This document shows positions 50,354 through 59,876 of a stretch of 64,000 nt of DNA, piece after piece (position 1 is the stretch's first letter; every line of letters begins with the position of its first letter). The notes below the pieces were generated by a model. The model was not told the origin of the DNA. It saw nothing but the letters and a program-made list of their open reading frames with translations, and searched no databases. Source of the DNA: Chloroflexota bacterium (GTDB lineage: Bacteria; Chloroflexota; UBA6077); the NCBI GenBank assembly GCA_021806765.1, contig JAJZQR010000002.1, positions 1-64,000 of the forward strand. The letters are read 5' to 3'. Both the position numbers and the translations under genes were made by a program.

Positions 50354-53300
50354 GTGGGCTGCAAACTTGGAGTCGATGTCGGCGGTACTTTCACCGATCT
50401 GGTGCTTTTCGACGAGTCTGACAACTCCTTGCGCATCCTGAAGACTTCGTCCACGCCTCACGACATGTCCGTGGGTGTGGCGACCGGCATTCGGAAGGTG
50501 GCCGAGAGGTTCGACGTTACCCCCTCCAGGCTCTCCTACGTAATCCACGGCACCACCGTGGCCACCAACGCAGTGCTGGAGAGAAAGGGCAGCCGCACCG
50601 CACTTCTGGTCACCGAGGGGTTCCGTGACGTGCTCCACATCGGCCGCCAGGATCGGCCCTCCCTGTACAACTGGTTCATCCGTAGGCCCGACCCATTGGT
50701 GCCGCGCCACCTACGGCTGGAGGTGCCCGAGCGAATCCTCCACACCGGCGAGGTGCTGCAGCCCCTGGACGAGCAGGCGGTGCTGGAGATCGGTGCCCGA
50801 CTGCGGCGGGAGAAGGTCGGCACCATTGCTATCTGCTTCCTTCATTCCTATGCCAACCCTGCCCACGAGCGACGCGCGGCGGAGTTGATATGTCAGGTCC
50901 ATCCCGAGGCGGACGTCTCGCTCTCCTCCGACATCCTGCCGGAGTTCAAAGAGTACGAGCGGATGAGCACCACGGTGATGAATGCCTACCTGACCCCGCG
51001 GATGCAGGGTTATCTGCACCGCTTCGAGCTTGCCCTCTCCGAGTTGGATGTGAGGTCCGACCTTCACATCATGCAGTCCAACGGCGGAGTCATGACCATC
51101 GAGGCTGCCAAGAGCCGATGTGTCAACACCATCCTGTCCGGCCCGGCCGCGGGCGCGGTGGGCGGCACCATGCTGGCGCGCCAGGCAGGGATGGAGAACG
51201 TGATCACCGTGGACATGGGCGGTACCAGCTTCGACGTGTGCCTGGCTTACCGGGGGCAGGTGAGGCTCACCCGGGAGTCCCACGTCGGGATGCTTCCCTT
51301 AAAGGTCCCCATGGTCGATGTCCACACCATCGGGGCCGGCGGCGGAAGCGTTGCCTGGGTCGACTCGGGGGGTGCTCTCCATGTCGGTCCTCAGAGCGCG
51401 GGGGCGAACCCCGGACCGGCCTGCTACGGCCTTGGAGGAGAGAACCCCACCGTCACCGATGCTAATGTGGTACTTGGAAGGGTCAACCCCGACTACTTCG
51501 TGGGGGGCGAGATCCGACTGGACGTGAACGCTTCCAGGGAGGCGATCACCAGGAAGGTGGCAGAGCCGCTGGGCATCTCCGTGGAGAAGGCCGCCGAGGG
51601 CATACTGAAGGTGGTCAACGCCAACATGGTGCGCGGGATCCGGGTGGTATCAGTGCAGAAGGGCTACGACCCCAGGGATTTCTGTCTGGTGGCTTTCGGC
51701 GGGGCCGGCCCGGTGCACTCTGCGGAACTGGCCGAGGAGATGTCGCTGCCCAAGGTGCTGGTACCTCCGACCCCTGGCGTGACCTCAGCACTGGGGCTAC
51801 TGATGTCCGACTTCCGGCGCGACTATGTGCAAACCATCATAGCCTCGTTGGAGGAGGTGGGGCTGGCAGAGTTGAACGGCGCATACCAGCGGCTGGAGAG
51901 CCAGGCCCTGGAGGAGATGGCCACGGAGGGCGTAACCGGCGACGACCTGGTGCTGGTGCGGACAGCAGATGTGCGCTACCTGGGCCAGGGCTATGAGCTG
52001 GAGGTGGCCGTGCCGGCGGGCGAGTTGGACGAGACTGCGCGCGGGCGGATCCGCCAGGCTTTCGCGGACGCCTACAGCAAGGCATACGGCGACTCCGCGT
52101 CGGGAGGCGTGCCGCAGCTGGTCAACCTGCGCCTCGCCGTCATCGGCCGAATCAACAAGCCAGACATCGCACCTAAGGCATTGGGGGGTGCGGACCCGTC
52201 GGCGGCCGAGCACCCATCCCGGGACGTCTACTTCCACGGGGCATGGGTGCGGACGCGGGTCTACGACCGGGCGAGGCTGTGCCCTGGCAACCGACTCCAG
52301 GGGCCAGCCATCGTGGAGCAGTTGGACTCCACTGTGGTGCTGCCACCCGGCCACACGGCCACTGTTGACGCCTGGGGCAACCTGGTTGTCGACGTGCCGG
52401 TGACAGGTGCGGCTGGGTTGGCCGAAGAGAAGGATCGAGTGGACCCCATCACCCTGGAGGTGATCCGTAGCGCCCTACAGTCTATGGCCGATGAAGCCAC
52501 GGCTACCCTCATACAGACGGGCTACTCCACCAACATCAAGGATCGCCGCGACTGCACTTGCGCTGTCTACACGCCGCAAGGGGAGGTGGTGGCGATGACC
52601 GAGTTAGGGACGCCGCACCACCTTGGGACCATGCACGCGGTGGTGAAGCGGGTGCTGGAGGTGGTACCGCTCGATCAGTACGAGCCCGGCGATGCCATCC
52701 TGATGAACACGCCGTATCCCTACGGACCCGGCCACCTCAACGACATCGCCCTGGTCACCCCCGTCTTCTACCAGGGCAAGATCGTGGCGATGATGGCCAA
52801 CCAGGCCCACCACGTGGACGTGGGCGGCTACGCGCCGGGCTCCATGCCCTTTGGCGTCCACGAGATCTTCCAGGAGGGACTGCAGATCCCACCAGTGAAG
52901 ATCTTGAAGCGGGGTGCTCTGGATGAGGAGTTGATGGCCTTCTTCAGCGCCAACGTGCGGACCCGGTTCGAGAGTCGAGGGGACACCCTGGCGCAGATCG
53001 CCGCCAACAATGTGGGAGAGACGCGACTGACCGAGCTGCTGGACCGCTACGGGCCGGAAACCCTGGGCCGCTACCTGCGCGCCATTCTTGACTACTCGGA
53101 GCGGCGGATGCGGGCCGGCATCGGCGCCATTCGACCGGGCAGGTACAAGGGCGAGGACTTTATCGAGGGCGACGGAATTACCGACAAGCTGATCGGCCTT
53201 CGGGCAACCGTCGAGGTGCGTGACGGGGACATCTACGTGGACTTCACAGGGACCGATCCGCAGGTACAGGGGCCAATAAACTGCCGCTGGCCCTCGGTCT

Positions 53301-54172
53301 ACGCCTCCGTTTACTTTGCCATGAAGGCCATCATTGACCCGGACCTGCCGCTGAACGCCGGGGCCTACCGGCCGATCCACATTGAGATTCCGGAGGGGTG
53401 TACGCTTCAGGCCACCTTCCCGGCCGCCCTCTGCAATGCTAACATCATCACCAATCAGCGTCTGGTCGACGTAATGTTGCGGGCGCTGATCCAGGCATGT
53501 CCCCACAAGGTGGTGGCGGGCTGCTCCGGCACCATCAACCTCCTCAACCTCGGCGGGGTGGACCCCGCCACGGGCGACTACTTCAACTACATCGAAACCT
53601 ACGGTGGCGGCCAGGGCGCAAAGCAGAGCCAGGACGGCGCTGACGGCCAGCACAACCACATGGCGAACACCTGGAACGCGCCGGCGGAGGCCATCGAGGT
53701 CACCTATCCGCTACGTGTGGAAGCCTATGGGCTGGTGCCCGACAGTGAGGGCGCCGGCGAGTTCCGGGGCGGAATGGGCATCCATCGGAAGGTCCGTATC
53801 CTCAGTGGTAGGGTGATGTTGACCGTCAGCTCCGACCGCAACCGGCTTGGACCGTGGGGCGCTCATGGTGGGAGGGACGGTCACGTTGCCATCTGCACGG
53901 CTGAGCGCACTGACGGCGCGATGCTGAACCTGGGGTCCAAAGTGACCGTGAACCTGGATCGGGGGGACCTCCTCACGACGGCTACCCCAGGCGGGGGCGG
54001 CTGGGGTACCCCACTACGGCGCGACCCCGAGAAGGTGCACTGGGACGTGGTCGAGGGCCTGGTCTCGGTCGAGCGTGCGCTGGCTGAATACCGCGTCGTT
54101 GTGGATCCCGCAACCCTGCAGTTGGACCTTGAGGCGACTGCGCGACTGCGCGGGACGTCCGAGGACAACTAA
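50354..54172 (+). CDS. Fused HyuA-HyuB ATP-dependent hydantoinase/oxoprolinase
   Basis: The 1272-aa protein starts at GTG 50354 (AGAGGT 7 nt upstream). Residues 1-690 are HyuA-like: LGVDVGGTFTDLVLF ATP-binding loop, YVIHGTTVATNAVLERKG, ILSGPAAGAVGGTMLA, VDMGGTSFDVCL, and a C-terminal GPAIVEQLDSTVVLPPG. From about 695 it is HyuB-like: DPITLEVIRSALQSMADEA, DCTCAVYTPQGEVVA, NTPYPYGPGHLNDIALVTP and the late Gly-rich GQGAKQSQDGADGQHNH. Such fusions resemble 5-oxoprolinase and N-methylhydantoinase, which open lactam or hydantoin rings with ATP. The setting in a methyltransferase cluster suggests an N-methylated cyclic amide substrate. Confidence 0.92.
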   Translation: MGCKLGVDVGGTFTDLVLFDESDNSLRILKTSSTPHDMSVGVATGIRKVAERFDVTPSRLSYVIHGTTVATNAVLERKGSRTALLVTEGFRDVLHIGRQDRPSLYNWFIRRPDPLVPRHLRLEVPERILHTGEVLQPLDEQAVLEIGARLRREKVGTIAICFLHSYANPAHERRAAELICQVHPEADVSLSSDILPEFKEYERMSTTVMNAYLTPRMQGYLHRFELALSELDVRSDLHIMQSNGGVMTIEAAKSRCVNTILSGPAAGAVGGTMLARQAGMENVITVDMGGTSFDVCLAYRGQVRLTRESHVGMLPLKVPMVDVHTIGAGGGSVAWVDSGGALHVGPQSAGANPGPACYGLGGENPTVTDANVVLGRVNPDYFVGGEIRLDVNASREAITRKVAEPLGISVEKAAEGILKVVNANMVRGIRVVSVQKGYDPRDFCLVAFGGAGPVHSAELAEEMSLPKVLVPPTPGVTSALGLLMSDFRRDYVQTIIASLEEVGLAELNGAYQRLESQALEEMATEGVTGDDLVLVRTADVRYLGQGYELEVAVPAGELDETARGRIRQAFADAYSKAYGDSASGGVPQLVNLRLAVIGRINKPDIAPKALGGADPSAAEHPSRDVYFHGAWVRTRVYDRARLCPGNRLQGPAIVEQLDSTVVLPPGHTATVDAWGNLVVDVPVTGAAGLAEEKDRVDPITLEVIRSALQSMADEATATLIQTGYSTNIKDRRDCTCAVYTPQGEVVAMTELGTPHHLGTMHAVVKRVLEVVPLDQYEPGDAILMNTPYPYGPGHLNDIALVTPVFYQGKIVAMMANQAHHVDVGGYAPGSMPFGVHEIFQEGLQIPPVKILKRGALDEELMAFFSANVRTRFESRGDTLAQIAANNVGETRLTELLDRYGPETLGRYLRAILDYSERRMRAGIGAIRPGRYKGEDFIEGDGITDKLIGLRATVEVRDGDIYVDFTGTDPQVQGPINCRWPSVYASVYFAMKAIIDPDLPLNAGAYRPIHIEIPEGCTLQATFPAALCNANIITNQRLVDVMLRALIQACPHKVVAGCSGTINLLNLGGVDPATGDYFNYIETYGGGQGAKQSQDGADGQHNHMANTWNAPAEAIEVTYPLRVEAYGLVPDSEGAGEFRGGMGIHRKVRILSGRVMLTVSSDRNRLGPWGAHGGRDGHVAICTAERTDGAMLNLGSKVTVNLDRGDLLTTATPGGGGWGTPLRRDPEKVHWDVVEGLVSVERALAEYRVVVDPATLQLDLEATARLRGTSEDN

Positions 54173-54240
54173 ACGCGGGCCGAGAGGGTGCCAATCGGCT
54201 GAAGCCTCGACCTCCAGAAGATCGGCGTAAGGTGGTGGGG

Positions 54241-55308
54241 ATGGGCAGCGGAGCGGACTTCGATCGGTTACGGCGGACGCTGCTGGTGCAGGGCGAGCCG
54301 GATCGCGTCCCCGTGGCTGAGGTGTACATAGACCCGGACATCAAACGGGCCTTCCTGGGGCGGCCGGTGGACGACCTGGAAGCCCAGGTTGAGTTCTACG
54401 CCACCGCCGGCTACGACTATGTGGAGCTGCGTCAGGGGCTGGGCCTAAAGATGAACGACAACCTGCCTCAGGCGTCGCGGGTCGCCGTCTCGCAGTACAG
54501 CGTCTTCCAGGATGATGCCCAGGAGCGGACCTGGGCCGAGGAGGGTGCCGGCGTCATCACCAACAGGCGCGAGTTCGAGACCTACCCCTGGCCCGACCCG
54601 GAGGCGCTGGACTACTCCCCCTTCGAGCAGGTTTCGCGCTACCTCCCGAAGGGGATGAAGGTTATCGCCGTCGGTGGAAAAGTCTTCTCCCCCATCTGGG
54701 AGTTGATGGGGTTCCAGACCTTTTGTGAAGCCATGATAGAGCAGCCGGACTTGGTGGCGCGGATGTACGACCGGGTCGGGGAAATCCAGTACCGGGTCTT
54801 CGAGATCATGGCCAACTTCGACTGTGTCGGGGCGATGTGGGCGGCCGACGACCTGGCCTACACCGAGGGCTTCCTCGTCTCGCCGCGCCACTACCGGCAG
54901 TACCTCTTTCCTTGGTTCAAGCGGATGGGGGAGCTGTGCCGGAGTCGGGGGCTACCTCTGCTGTACCACACAGACGGCAGGGTCTACGACGTCATTGACG
55001 ATCTGATCGAGTGTGGCGTCAACGCCCTCCACCCCATCGAGCCGAAGGCGATGGAGATCGGGGAGGTCAAGCGGCGGTGGGGCGACCGGCTGTGCGTCGT
55101 TGGCAACATCGACCTCGCCTACACTCTGACCCGGGGGACCCCTGAGGAGGTGGAGGCTGAGGTGCGGATGCGAATTCGGGAGTGTGGGCCCGGGGGCGGC
55201 TACTGCGTTGGGTCCAGCAACGCAGTAACCAACTACGTCCCGCTGCAGAACTTCAACGCCATGCGCGATGCCACCTTCCGCTATGGAAGATACCCGATAG
55301 TCAGCTAG
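54241..55308 (+). CDS. Uroporphyrinogen decarboxylase-family methyltransferase
   Basis: The 355-aa protein has the UroD-like barrel used by methylcobamide methyltransferases such as MtaA/MtbA: DRVPVAEVYIDPDIKRAF, MWAADDLAYTEGFLVSPRHYRQY, LLYHTDGRVYDVIDDLIECGVNALHPIEP (HTDG and the HPIEP turn are typical), and VVGNIDLAYTL. The zinc-site His is in HTDG. It would carry the methyl group from a corrinoid protein to an acceptor such as tetrahydrofolate, or act directly on a substrate. ATG 54241 is chosen over a GTG three codons earlier. Confidence 0.88.
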   Translation: MGSGADFDRLRRTLLVQGEPDRVPVAEVYIDPDIKRAFLGRPVDDLEAQVEFYATAGYDYVELRQGLGLKMNDNLPQASRVAVSQYSVFQDDAQERTWAEEGAGVITNRREFETYPWPDPEALDYSPFEQVSRYLPKGMKVIAVGGKVFSPIWELMGFQTFCEAMIEQPDLVARMYDRVGEIQYRVFEIMANFDCVGAMWAADDLAYTEGFLVSPRHYRQYLFPWFKRMGELCRSRGLPLLYHTDGRVYDVIDDLIECGVNALHPIEPKAMEIGEVKRRWGDRLCVVGNIDLAYTLTRGTPEEVEAEVRMRIRECGPGGGYCVGSSNAVTNYVPLQNFNAMRDATFRYGRYPIVS

Positions 55309-55466
55309 GCCCTTCGAGCAGGCACATACCATTGGAGAGGAGGTAGTAGAGATCACTCAGTAGGATCATCCCTCCCGTCCCAGCGCGGGGATGGCAACGC
55401 AGCGTCGCAGACGGCGAACACAGACGGAGTCGGGAACGTTTCCACTTCTTGAGAAAGGTGCGTGTG

Positions 55467-56579
55467 ATGGCCATGGCAAGAAGTCGTTTTCCGCTACTCG
55501 TGGCGGGGGCTCTGGTTGGGCTTCTGGTTGTCTCCTGTGCGGCGCCCGCAGCGTCTCCTCCCGCTCCCACCTCGGCACCAGCAGCTCCCGCTGCGGCACC
55601 CACCAAGGCACCAGAAGCCGCTGCTGCGCCAAAGCCGACCGCAGCTCCAGCGGCAGCGCCCACGGCCCAGAAGATCACCCTTCGATTTGGGCATCACTTT
55701 GCCTCGAGCGACGCCTGGGCGAAGGCGATTGTGAACTTCGCGGATATCGTGGGGAAGAAGTCGAACGGAAACATCGAGATCAAGGTCTTCCCTGACTCGC
55801 AGCTCGGAAACGAGCGCGAGGCGGAGGAGGGGCTGCAGCTCGGCAACCTGGACTTCACGCTGGGTGGTCCCGGTGTGCTGACCAACTTCGACCCCAAGAT
55901 CGGCATCCTGGACATGCCGTTCCTCTTCTCCAGCTACGCCCATGCTAACAAGGTGATGGATGGGCCTATCGGCGGCGAGATCTGGGACAGCTTGCGCACC
56001 AAGGCCGGGATTCGCGTGTTGGCCTCGGGCGCCCAGGGCTCTCGCTTCGTCCTCACCAAGACAAAGCCGATCAGCAAGCTGGATGACTTCAAGGGAGCAA
56101 AGATCCGGGTCCCCGAGGCCCAGACCTACCTGCGGACATTCCAGCTGCTGGGCGCCAACCCCGTGGCGATAGCCTGGGGTGAGACGTACACTGCCCTACA
56201 GACCGGCGTGGCGGACGGTATGGAAGGCGTACCGGGGATCATGACGTCAGCCAAGATGTACGAGGTGGGTAAGAACGTTGCCCGCACCAATCACATCATG
56301 GCCACTCTCCAGCTGCTAGTCAGCGAGAAGGTCTACCAGAAGCTCTCGCCCGACAATCAGAAGATAGTCCAGGATGCAGCCAAGGAGGCCTGGGGCTCGG
56401 CGCGAACGATCGCCGAGACGGCCAACAAGGATGCCGAGGGTGACCTGGAGAAGCAGGGTGTCAAGTTCACCAACCCCGATGCAGCTGAGCTACGGAAGGC
56501 CGTATCCCCATTCTTGGAGGAGTGGGGCCAGAAGAACGGAGCCATGGACTGGGTGAAGAAGATCCCAGACGCCCAGTAG
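55467..56579 (+). CDS. dctP: TRAP transporter substrate-binding lipoprotein
   Basis: The 370-aa protein is a lipoprotein: signal helix then lipobox LVVSC with the modified Cys near residue 24, followed by a long Ala/Pro linker to about 68. The DctP domain has LRFGHHFASSDAWAKA, DFTLGGPGVLTNFDPKIGILDMPFLF, SRFVLTKTKPI, GAKIRVPEAQTYL and the Arg in KIRVPE that salt-bridges carboxylate ligands. It captures a small carboxylate outside the membrane for DctQ/DctM. ATG 55467 follows AAAGGTG. Confidence 0.93.
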   Translation: MAMARSRFPLLVAGALVGLLVVSCAAPAASPPAPTSAPAAPAAAPTKAPEAAAAPKPTAAPAAAPTAQKITLRFGHHFASSDAWAKAIVNFADIVGKKSNGNIEIKVFPDSQLGNEREAEEGLQLGNLDFTLGGPGVLTNFDPKIGILDMPFLFSSYAHANKVMDGPIGGEIWDSLRTKAGIRVLASGAQGSRFVLTKTKPISKLDDFKGAKIRVPEAQTYLRTFQLLGANPVAIAWGETYTALQTGVADGMEGVPGIMTSAKMYEVGKNVARTNHIMATLQLLVSEKVYQKLSPDNQKIVQDAAKEAWGSARTIAETANKDAEGDLEKQGVKFTNPDAAELRKAVSPFLEEWGQKNGAMDWVKKIPDAQ

Positions 56580-56606
56580 TGTTGCGTGCGTGGGTCCGGT
56601 TCCTCA

Positions 56607-56678
56607 TCTATGAAGCGGAGTCCTTAGCTTCGCCTCATAGATAAGGGGGAGCCCGGGGCGGGGACAACCCGGGCTCCC
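56607..56678 (+). promoter_or_regulatory. Two intercistronic hairpins between dctP and dctQ
   Basis: First stem ATCTATGA / TCATAGAT (56607-56641), then a GC-rich stem GGGAGCCCGGG / CCCGGGCTCCC (56647-56678). No T-run follows. They probably stabilise or attenuate the message, so that the binding protein is made in excess of the permease, as is common for transporters. Confidence 0.6.
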
Positions 56679-56721
56679 AGAGGAGCAACCCGGCGGAAAC
56701 CGGATTGTGCGGGGGTAGCCA

Positions 56722-57255
56722 ATGCAAGTGGCAGGCAAGCTCTACTCCGGACTGATGCTGATCGTCAAGTTAGTGTCGGCCGCCATCCTCCTGGTGCTCA
56801 CGGGCGCCGTCTTCACCTCCGTCATCGTGCGCTATTTCGGGCTGTTCCAGGGCTCTATGCCCTGGATCGACGAGATGGCGCGCTATCTGTCCGTCTGGCT
56901 GGTGTTCCTGGGCAGCGCCACTGCGCTGGAGCAGAGAAAGCACGTTTCGGCCGACTTCATGGTAGGCCTGGTGCCGCTGAGAGGCCGCCCCTATCTGAAC
57001 CTCTTGATCCAGCTCAGCATACTGTTCTTCCTCGTTGCGCTGACCCGCGAAGGGATCAGTCTGTCCCAGCGAACAATGCTTCAGTCATCCCCCGCCCTCG
57101 GGATTCCCATGGGCTACATCTACATGGCGATACCGGTGGGGGGCGCCCTGATGATCCTGGGGATAGTCAAGTCCGTGTTTGAGGCAGTCGGCCACCTTCG
57201 CTCGCCGGAGGCCGGCGTCGTGCCGGACCCACTGGAGCAAATCGGCGCCAACTGA
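56722..57255 (+). CDS. dctQ: TRAP transporter small permease
   Basis: The 177-aa protein has four membrane helices (AAILLVLTGAVFTSVIVRYF, YLSVWLVFLGSATALEQ, LIQLSILFFLVAL, IYMAIPVGGALMILGIV), with the DctQ mark WIDEMARYLSVWLVFLG. It forms the membrane unit with DctM. It lies 142 bp after dctP behind the two hairpins, and 136 bp before dctM. Confidence 0.92.
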   Translation: MQVAGKLYSGLMLIVKLVSAAILLVLTGAVFTSVIVRYFGLFQGSMPWIDEMARYLSVWLVFLGSATALEQRKHVSADFMVGLVPLRGRPYLNLLIQLSILFFLVALTREGISLSQRTMLQSSPALGIPMGYIYMAIPVGGALMILGIVKSVFEAVGHLRSPEAGVVPDPLEQIGAN

Positions 57256-57391
57256 ACCGCCGCTCAGAACGGCCGGCAATACCATCCGCAGATAGCGCAG
57301 ATTCTGGAACGGCCGGCTCCACCATCTGCGTGAATCCGCGGAGCTGTCAGGGTCACCGAGTTCCGTCGCTGGAAGCTCACGGAGGTACACC

Positions 57392-58678
57392 TTGGCCCTA
57401 GTAATGCTGCTTGAGCTGATCTTCTTTCTCGGTATAGGCGTCCCCGTGGCCTTCTCCCTTGGGATCATCACGCTCGTCTACCTGATCCAGCATCCGGACT
57501 TTGCGATGATGACGATCCCCCAGAAGATGATGACGGGGATCGATTCCTTCCCGCTGCTGGCGGTGGTCTTCTTTCTCCTTGCCGGCGCGCTGATGAATTA
57601 CGGAGGGGCGACCCAGCGACTGGTGAACCTCGCGTCGGCCCTCGTGGGGCACATTACCGGCGGCCTCGCTCACGTGAACATAGTCGCCAACATCATCATG
57701 GCGGGGATGTCGGGGGCGGCCGCCGCTGACGCAGCCGCAACAGGCTCGATCCTGATCCCTGCAATGACCAAGAGCGGATTCAGCCGCGGCTTTTCCGCTG
57801 CCGTGACCGCCGCGGCCGCCACCATCGGCCCCATAATCCCGCCCAGTATTCCTTTTGTCATTCTGGGGAGCATGACGGGGGTATCCATTGGGCGCCTCTT
57901 CCTCGGTGGGTTGATCCCCGGCTTGTTGATGGGGCTCTACCTCATGGCCGCGGCCTACATCATCTCTAAGCGGCGAGGGTATGGCGCCAATGTGCGCCGA
58001 GCGACCTTGCCCCAGGTAGGGGTGGCTTTCTGGAGGGCGCTGCCGGCCCTGGGCATGCCACTGGTGGTGATCGGGGGCATACTGGGAGGGGTTTTCACCC
58101 CTACCGAGGCCGCCACCGTCGCCGCCGTCTACTCGCTCTTCCTCGGCATTGTCTATCGCGAGTTGAAGCTGCGCGCACTCCCCTCGATACTCACCGAGGT
58201 GGTGGTATCCAACGCTGCGGTCATGCTGATAGTGGGGGTCTTCTCCCTGTTGGGCTGGATCCTGGCCATCGAGCAGATACCGCAGACCCTCTCTTCCATC
58301 TTCCTTGGCCTGACAAGAGACCCGGCCATGTTCCTCCTGATCGTGAACATCATGCTCTTCATCATGGGAATTCCTGTGGAGCCGCTGCCGCTGATGATCC
58401 TGATGGCTCCAATGCTAGTACCCATGCTGAATAGCTACGGCATCGATCCCGTCCATTTCGGCGTCGTCTTCACCCTCAACACCATGATCGGGCTGATCAC
58501 GCCGCCCGTCGGCATGAACATGTACATCACATCGTACCTCGCGAAGGCCACTACCGCCGAATTCACCCGTGAGGTGGCGCCATTCATAATCGCGCTGGTG
58601 CTCGTGCTGCTGCTGATAACCTACGTGCCGGCCCTAACCCTCTTCCTGCCGAACCTGATCTTGGGTCCGGTCAAGTGA
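57392..58678 (+). CDS. dctM: TRAP transporter large permease
   Basis: The 428-aa protein has about 12 hydrophobic segments and DctM motifs: FFLGIGVPVAFSLGII, AGALMNYGGATQRLVNLA, MSGAAAADAAATGSILIPAM, IGPIIPPSIPFVILGS, and GLITPPVGMNMYI. It couples solute uptake to a sodium or proton gradient. Start TTG 57392 follows GGAGGT by 5 nt. Confidence 0.95.
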   Translation: MALVMLLELIFFLGIGVPVAFSLGIITLVYLIQHPDFAMMTIPQKMMTGIDSFPLLAVVFFLLAGALMNYGGATQRLVNLASALVGHITGGLAHVNIVANIIMAGMSGAAAADAAATGSILIPAMTKSGFSRGFSAAVTAAAATIGPIIPPSIPFVILGSMTGVSIGRLFLGGLIPGLLMGLYLMAAAYIISKRRGYGANVRRATLPQVGVAFWRALPALGMPLVVIGGILGGVFTPTEAATVAAVYSLFLGIVYRELKLRALPSILTEVVVSNAAVMLIVGVFSLLGWILAIEQIPQTLSSIFLGLTRDPAMFLLIVNIMLFIMGIPVEPLPLMILMAPMLVPMLNSYGIDPVHFGVVFTLNTMIGLITPPVGMNMYITSYLAKATTAEFTREVAPFIIALVLVLLLITYVPALTLFLPNLILGPVK

Positions 58679-58694
58679 TCCGAAGGAGGAAGTG

Positions 58695-59861
58695 ATGCTG
58701 CTGATGACCCCGGGGCCCGTCCAGGTGGATCCGCGAGTGGTCGCCGCGATGAACCGACCGGCCATCAATCACCAGAGCAAGGAGTTCTTCGACACCCTAG
58801 ACGAGACAATCGACATGATGCGGTCGGTCTTCCGCACCAGGTCGCACGTTATTATCATCCCCGGCTCCGGCCGTCTAGGGCTGGAGGCCGCTATGTGCAA
58901 CGTGATCGAGAGAGGGGACCGCACTCTCCACCTGCACAACGGCACTTTCGCCAGCTTCTCACTGGAGATCGCCCGCCGAGCCGGCGCCGAGGCTACGGTG
59001 ATTGAGGGGCGTTGGGGCGGGCCTCTCGACCTGGAGCGGGTGAAGTCGGAGCTGGCTCGCAACCGGTACAAGTTGGTGGCACTGGTCCACTCGGAGACTT
59101 CCACCGGCGCATGCTACCCGGTCAGAGAGGTGGCGAAGCTGTGTGCCGAGTACGGCGCCCTCTGCTTGGTGGATGGGGTCTCCTCGGTCGGGAGCCTGGA
59201 GCTAGACGTCGACGACATGGGCATCGACCTGTGCGTCGCCTCGAGCAACAAGTGCCTCGGCTCCATTATGGGGCTGGCCATGATCGCCGTCAGTGGCAAG
59301 GCATTCGACGCTATGGAGAACCGCACGACCCTATGCCAGAGCTACGGCCTCGATTTGCTGCGCTGGCGGAAGATGTTTTTCGACTCTCCGCCACCGCGGA
59401 AGTGGCCGGTGATCCCCAGCACCCACCTGGTCTTTGCCTTGAGGGAAGCGTGTCGCCAGGCCCTGGAAGAGGGGATGGAGGCCCGATGGCAGCGCCACAG
59501 CCGCTTCGCCGAGGCGACGCGTCAGGCTGTGGAGGCGATAGGGCTCAGCATCTACTGCGACCGGGAACTGGCCAGCAGTTCCATCACTGCCGTCACCGTG
59601 CCGGATGGCCTTGTCGAGGGGGAGATCCTGAAGCGGATGCGAGAGCAGCATCAGGTGAGCGTGGGCGGATCGATGTGGGGGCCAACCGCGGGCAAGCTCT
59701 TCCGGATCTCCCACCAGGGCGTGCAGGCCGGCACGGAGTTGTTGCTGCCGACGGTCTGGGCGCTGGAGTGCACCATGGCGGAGTTCGGCCTGGCAGTGGA
59801 GCCTGGCAGAGGCATGTCGGCCTTCGCCGCGGCCCTGCGGTCTCGGGAAGGCTCGGAGTAG
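58695..59861 (+). CDS. Class V aminotransferase
   Basis: The 388-aa protein is a fold-type I PLP enzyme of the alanine-glyoxylate/serine-pyruvate/phosphonopyruvate aminotransferase group: LMTPGPVQVDPRVVAAM at the start, VHSETSTGACYPV, LVDGVSSVGSLELDVDDMGIDL with the PLP Asp160, and the Schiff-base Lys186 in SSNKCLGS. It begins 17 bp after dctM and 16 bp before the second corrinoid gene, so it is part of the island operon. It may process the amino acid left after demethylation and ring opening (inference). Confidence 0.9.
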   Translation: MLLMTPGPVQVDPRVVAAMNRPAINHQSKEFFDTLDETIDMMRSVFRTRSHVIIIPGSGRLGLEAAMCNVIERGDRTLHLHNGTFASFSLEIARRAGAEATVIEGRWGGPLDLERVKSELARNRYKLVALVHSETSTGACYPVREVAKLCAEYGALCLVDGVSSVGSLELDVDDMGIDLCVASSNKCLGSIMGLAMIAVSGKAFDAMENRTTLCQSYGLDLLRWRKMFFDSPPPRKWPVIPSTHLVFALREACRQALEEGMEARWQRHSRFAEATRQAVEAIGLSIYCDRELASSSITAVTVPDGLVEGEILKRMREQHQVSVGGSMWGPTAGKLFRISHQGVQAGTELLLPTVWALECTMAEFGLAVEPGRGMSAFAAALRSREGSE

Positions 59862-59876
59862 GCGGGAGGGGCGGAC

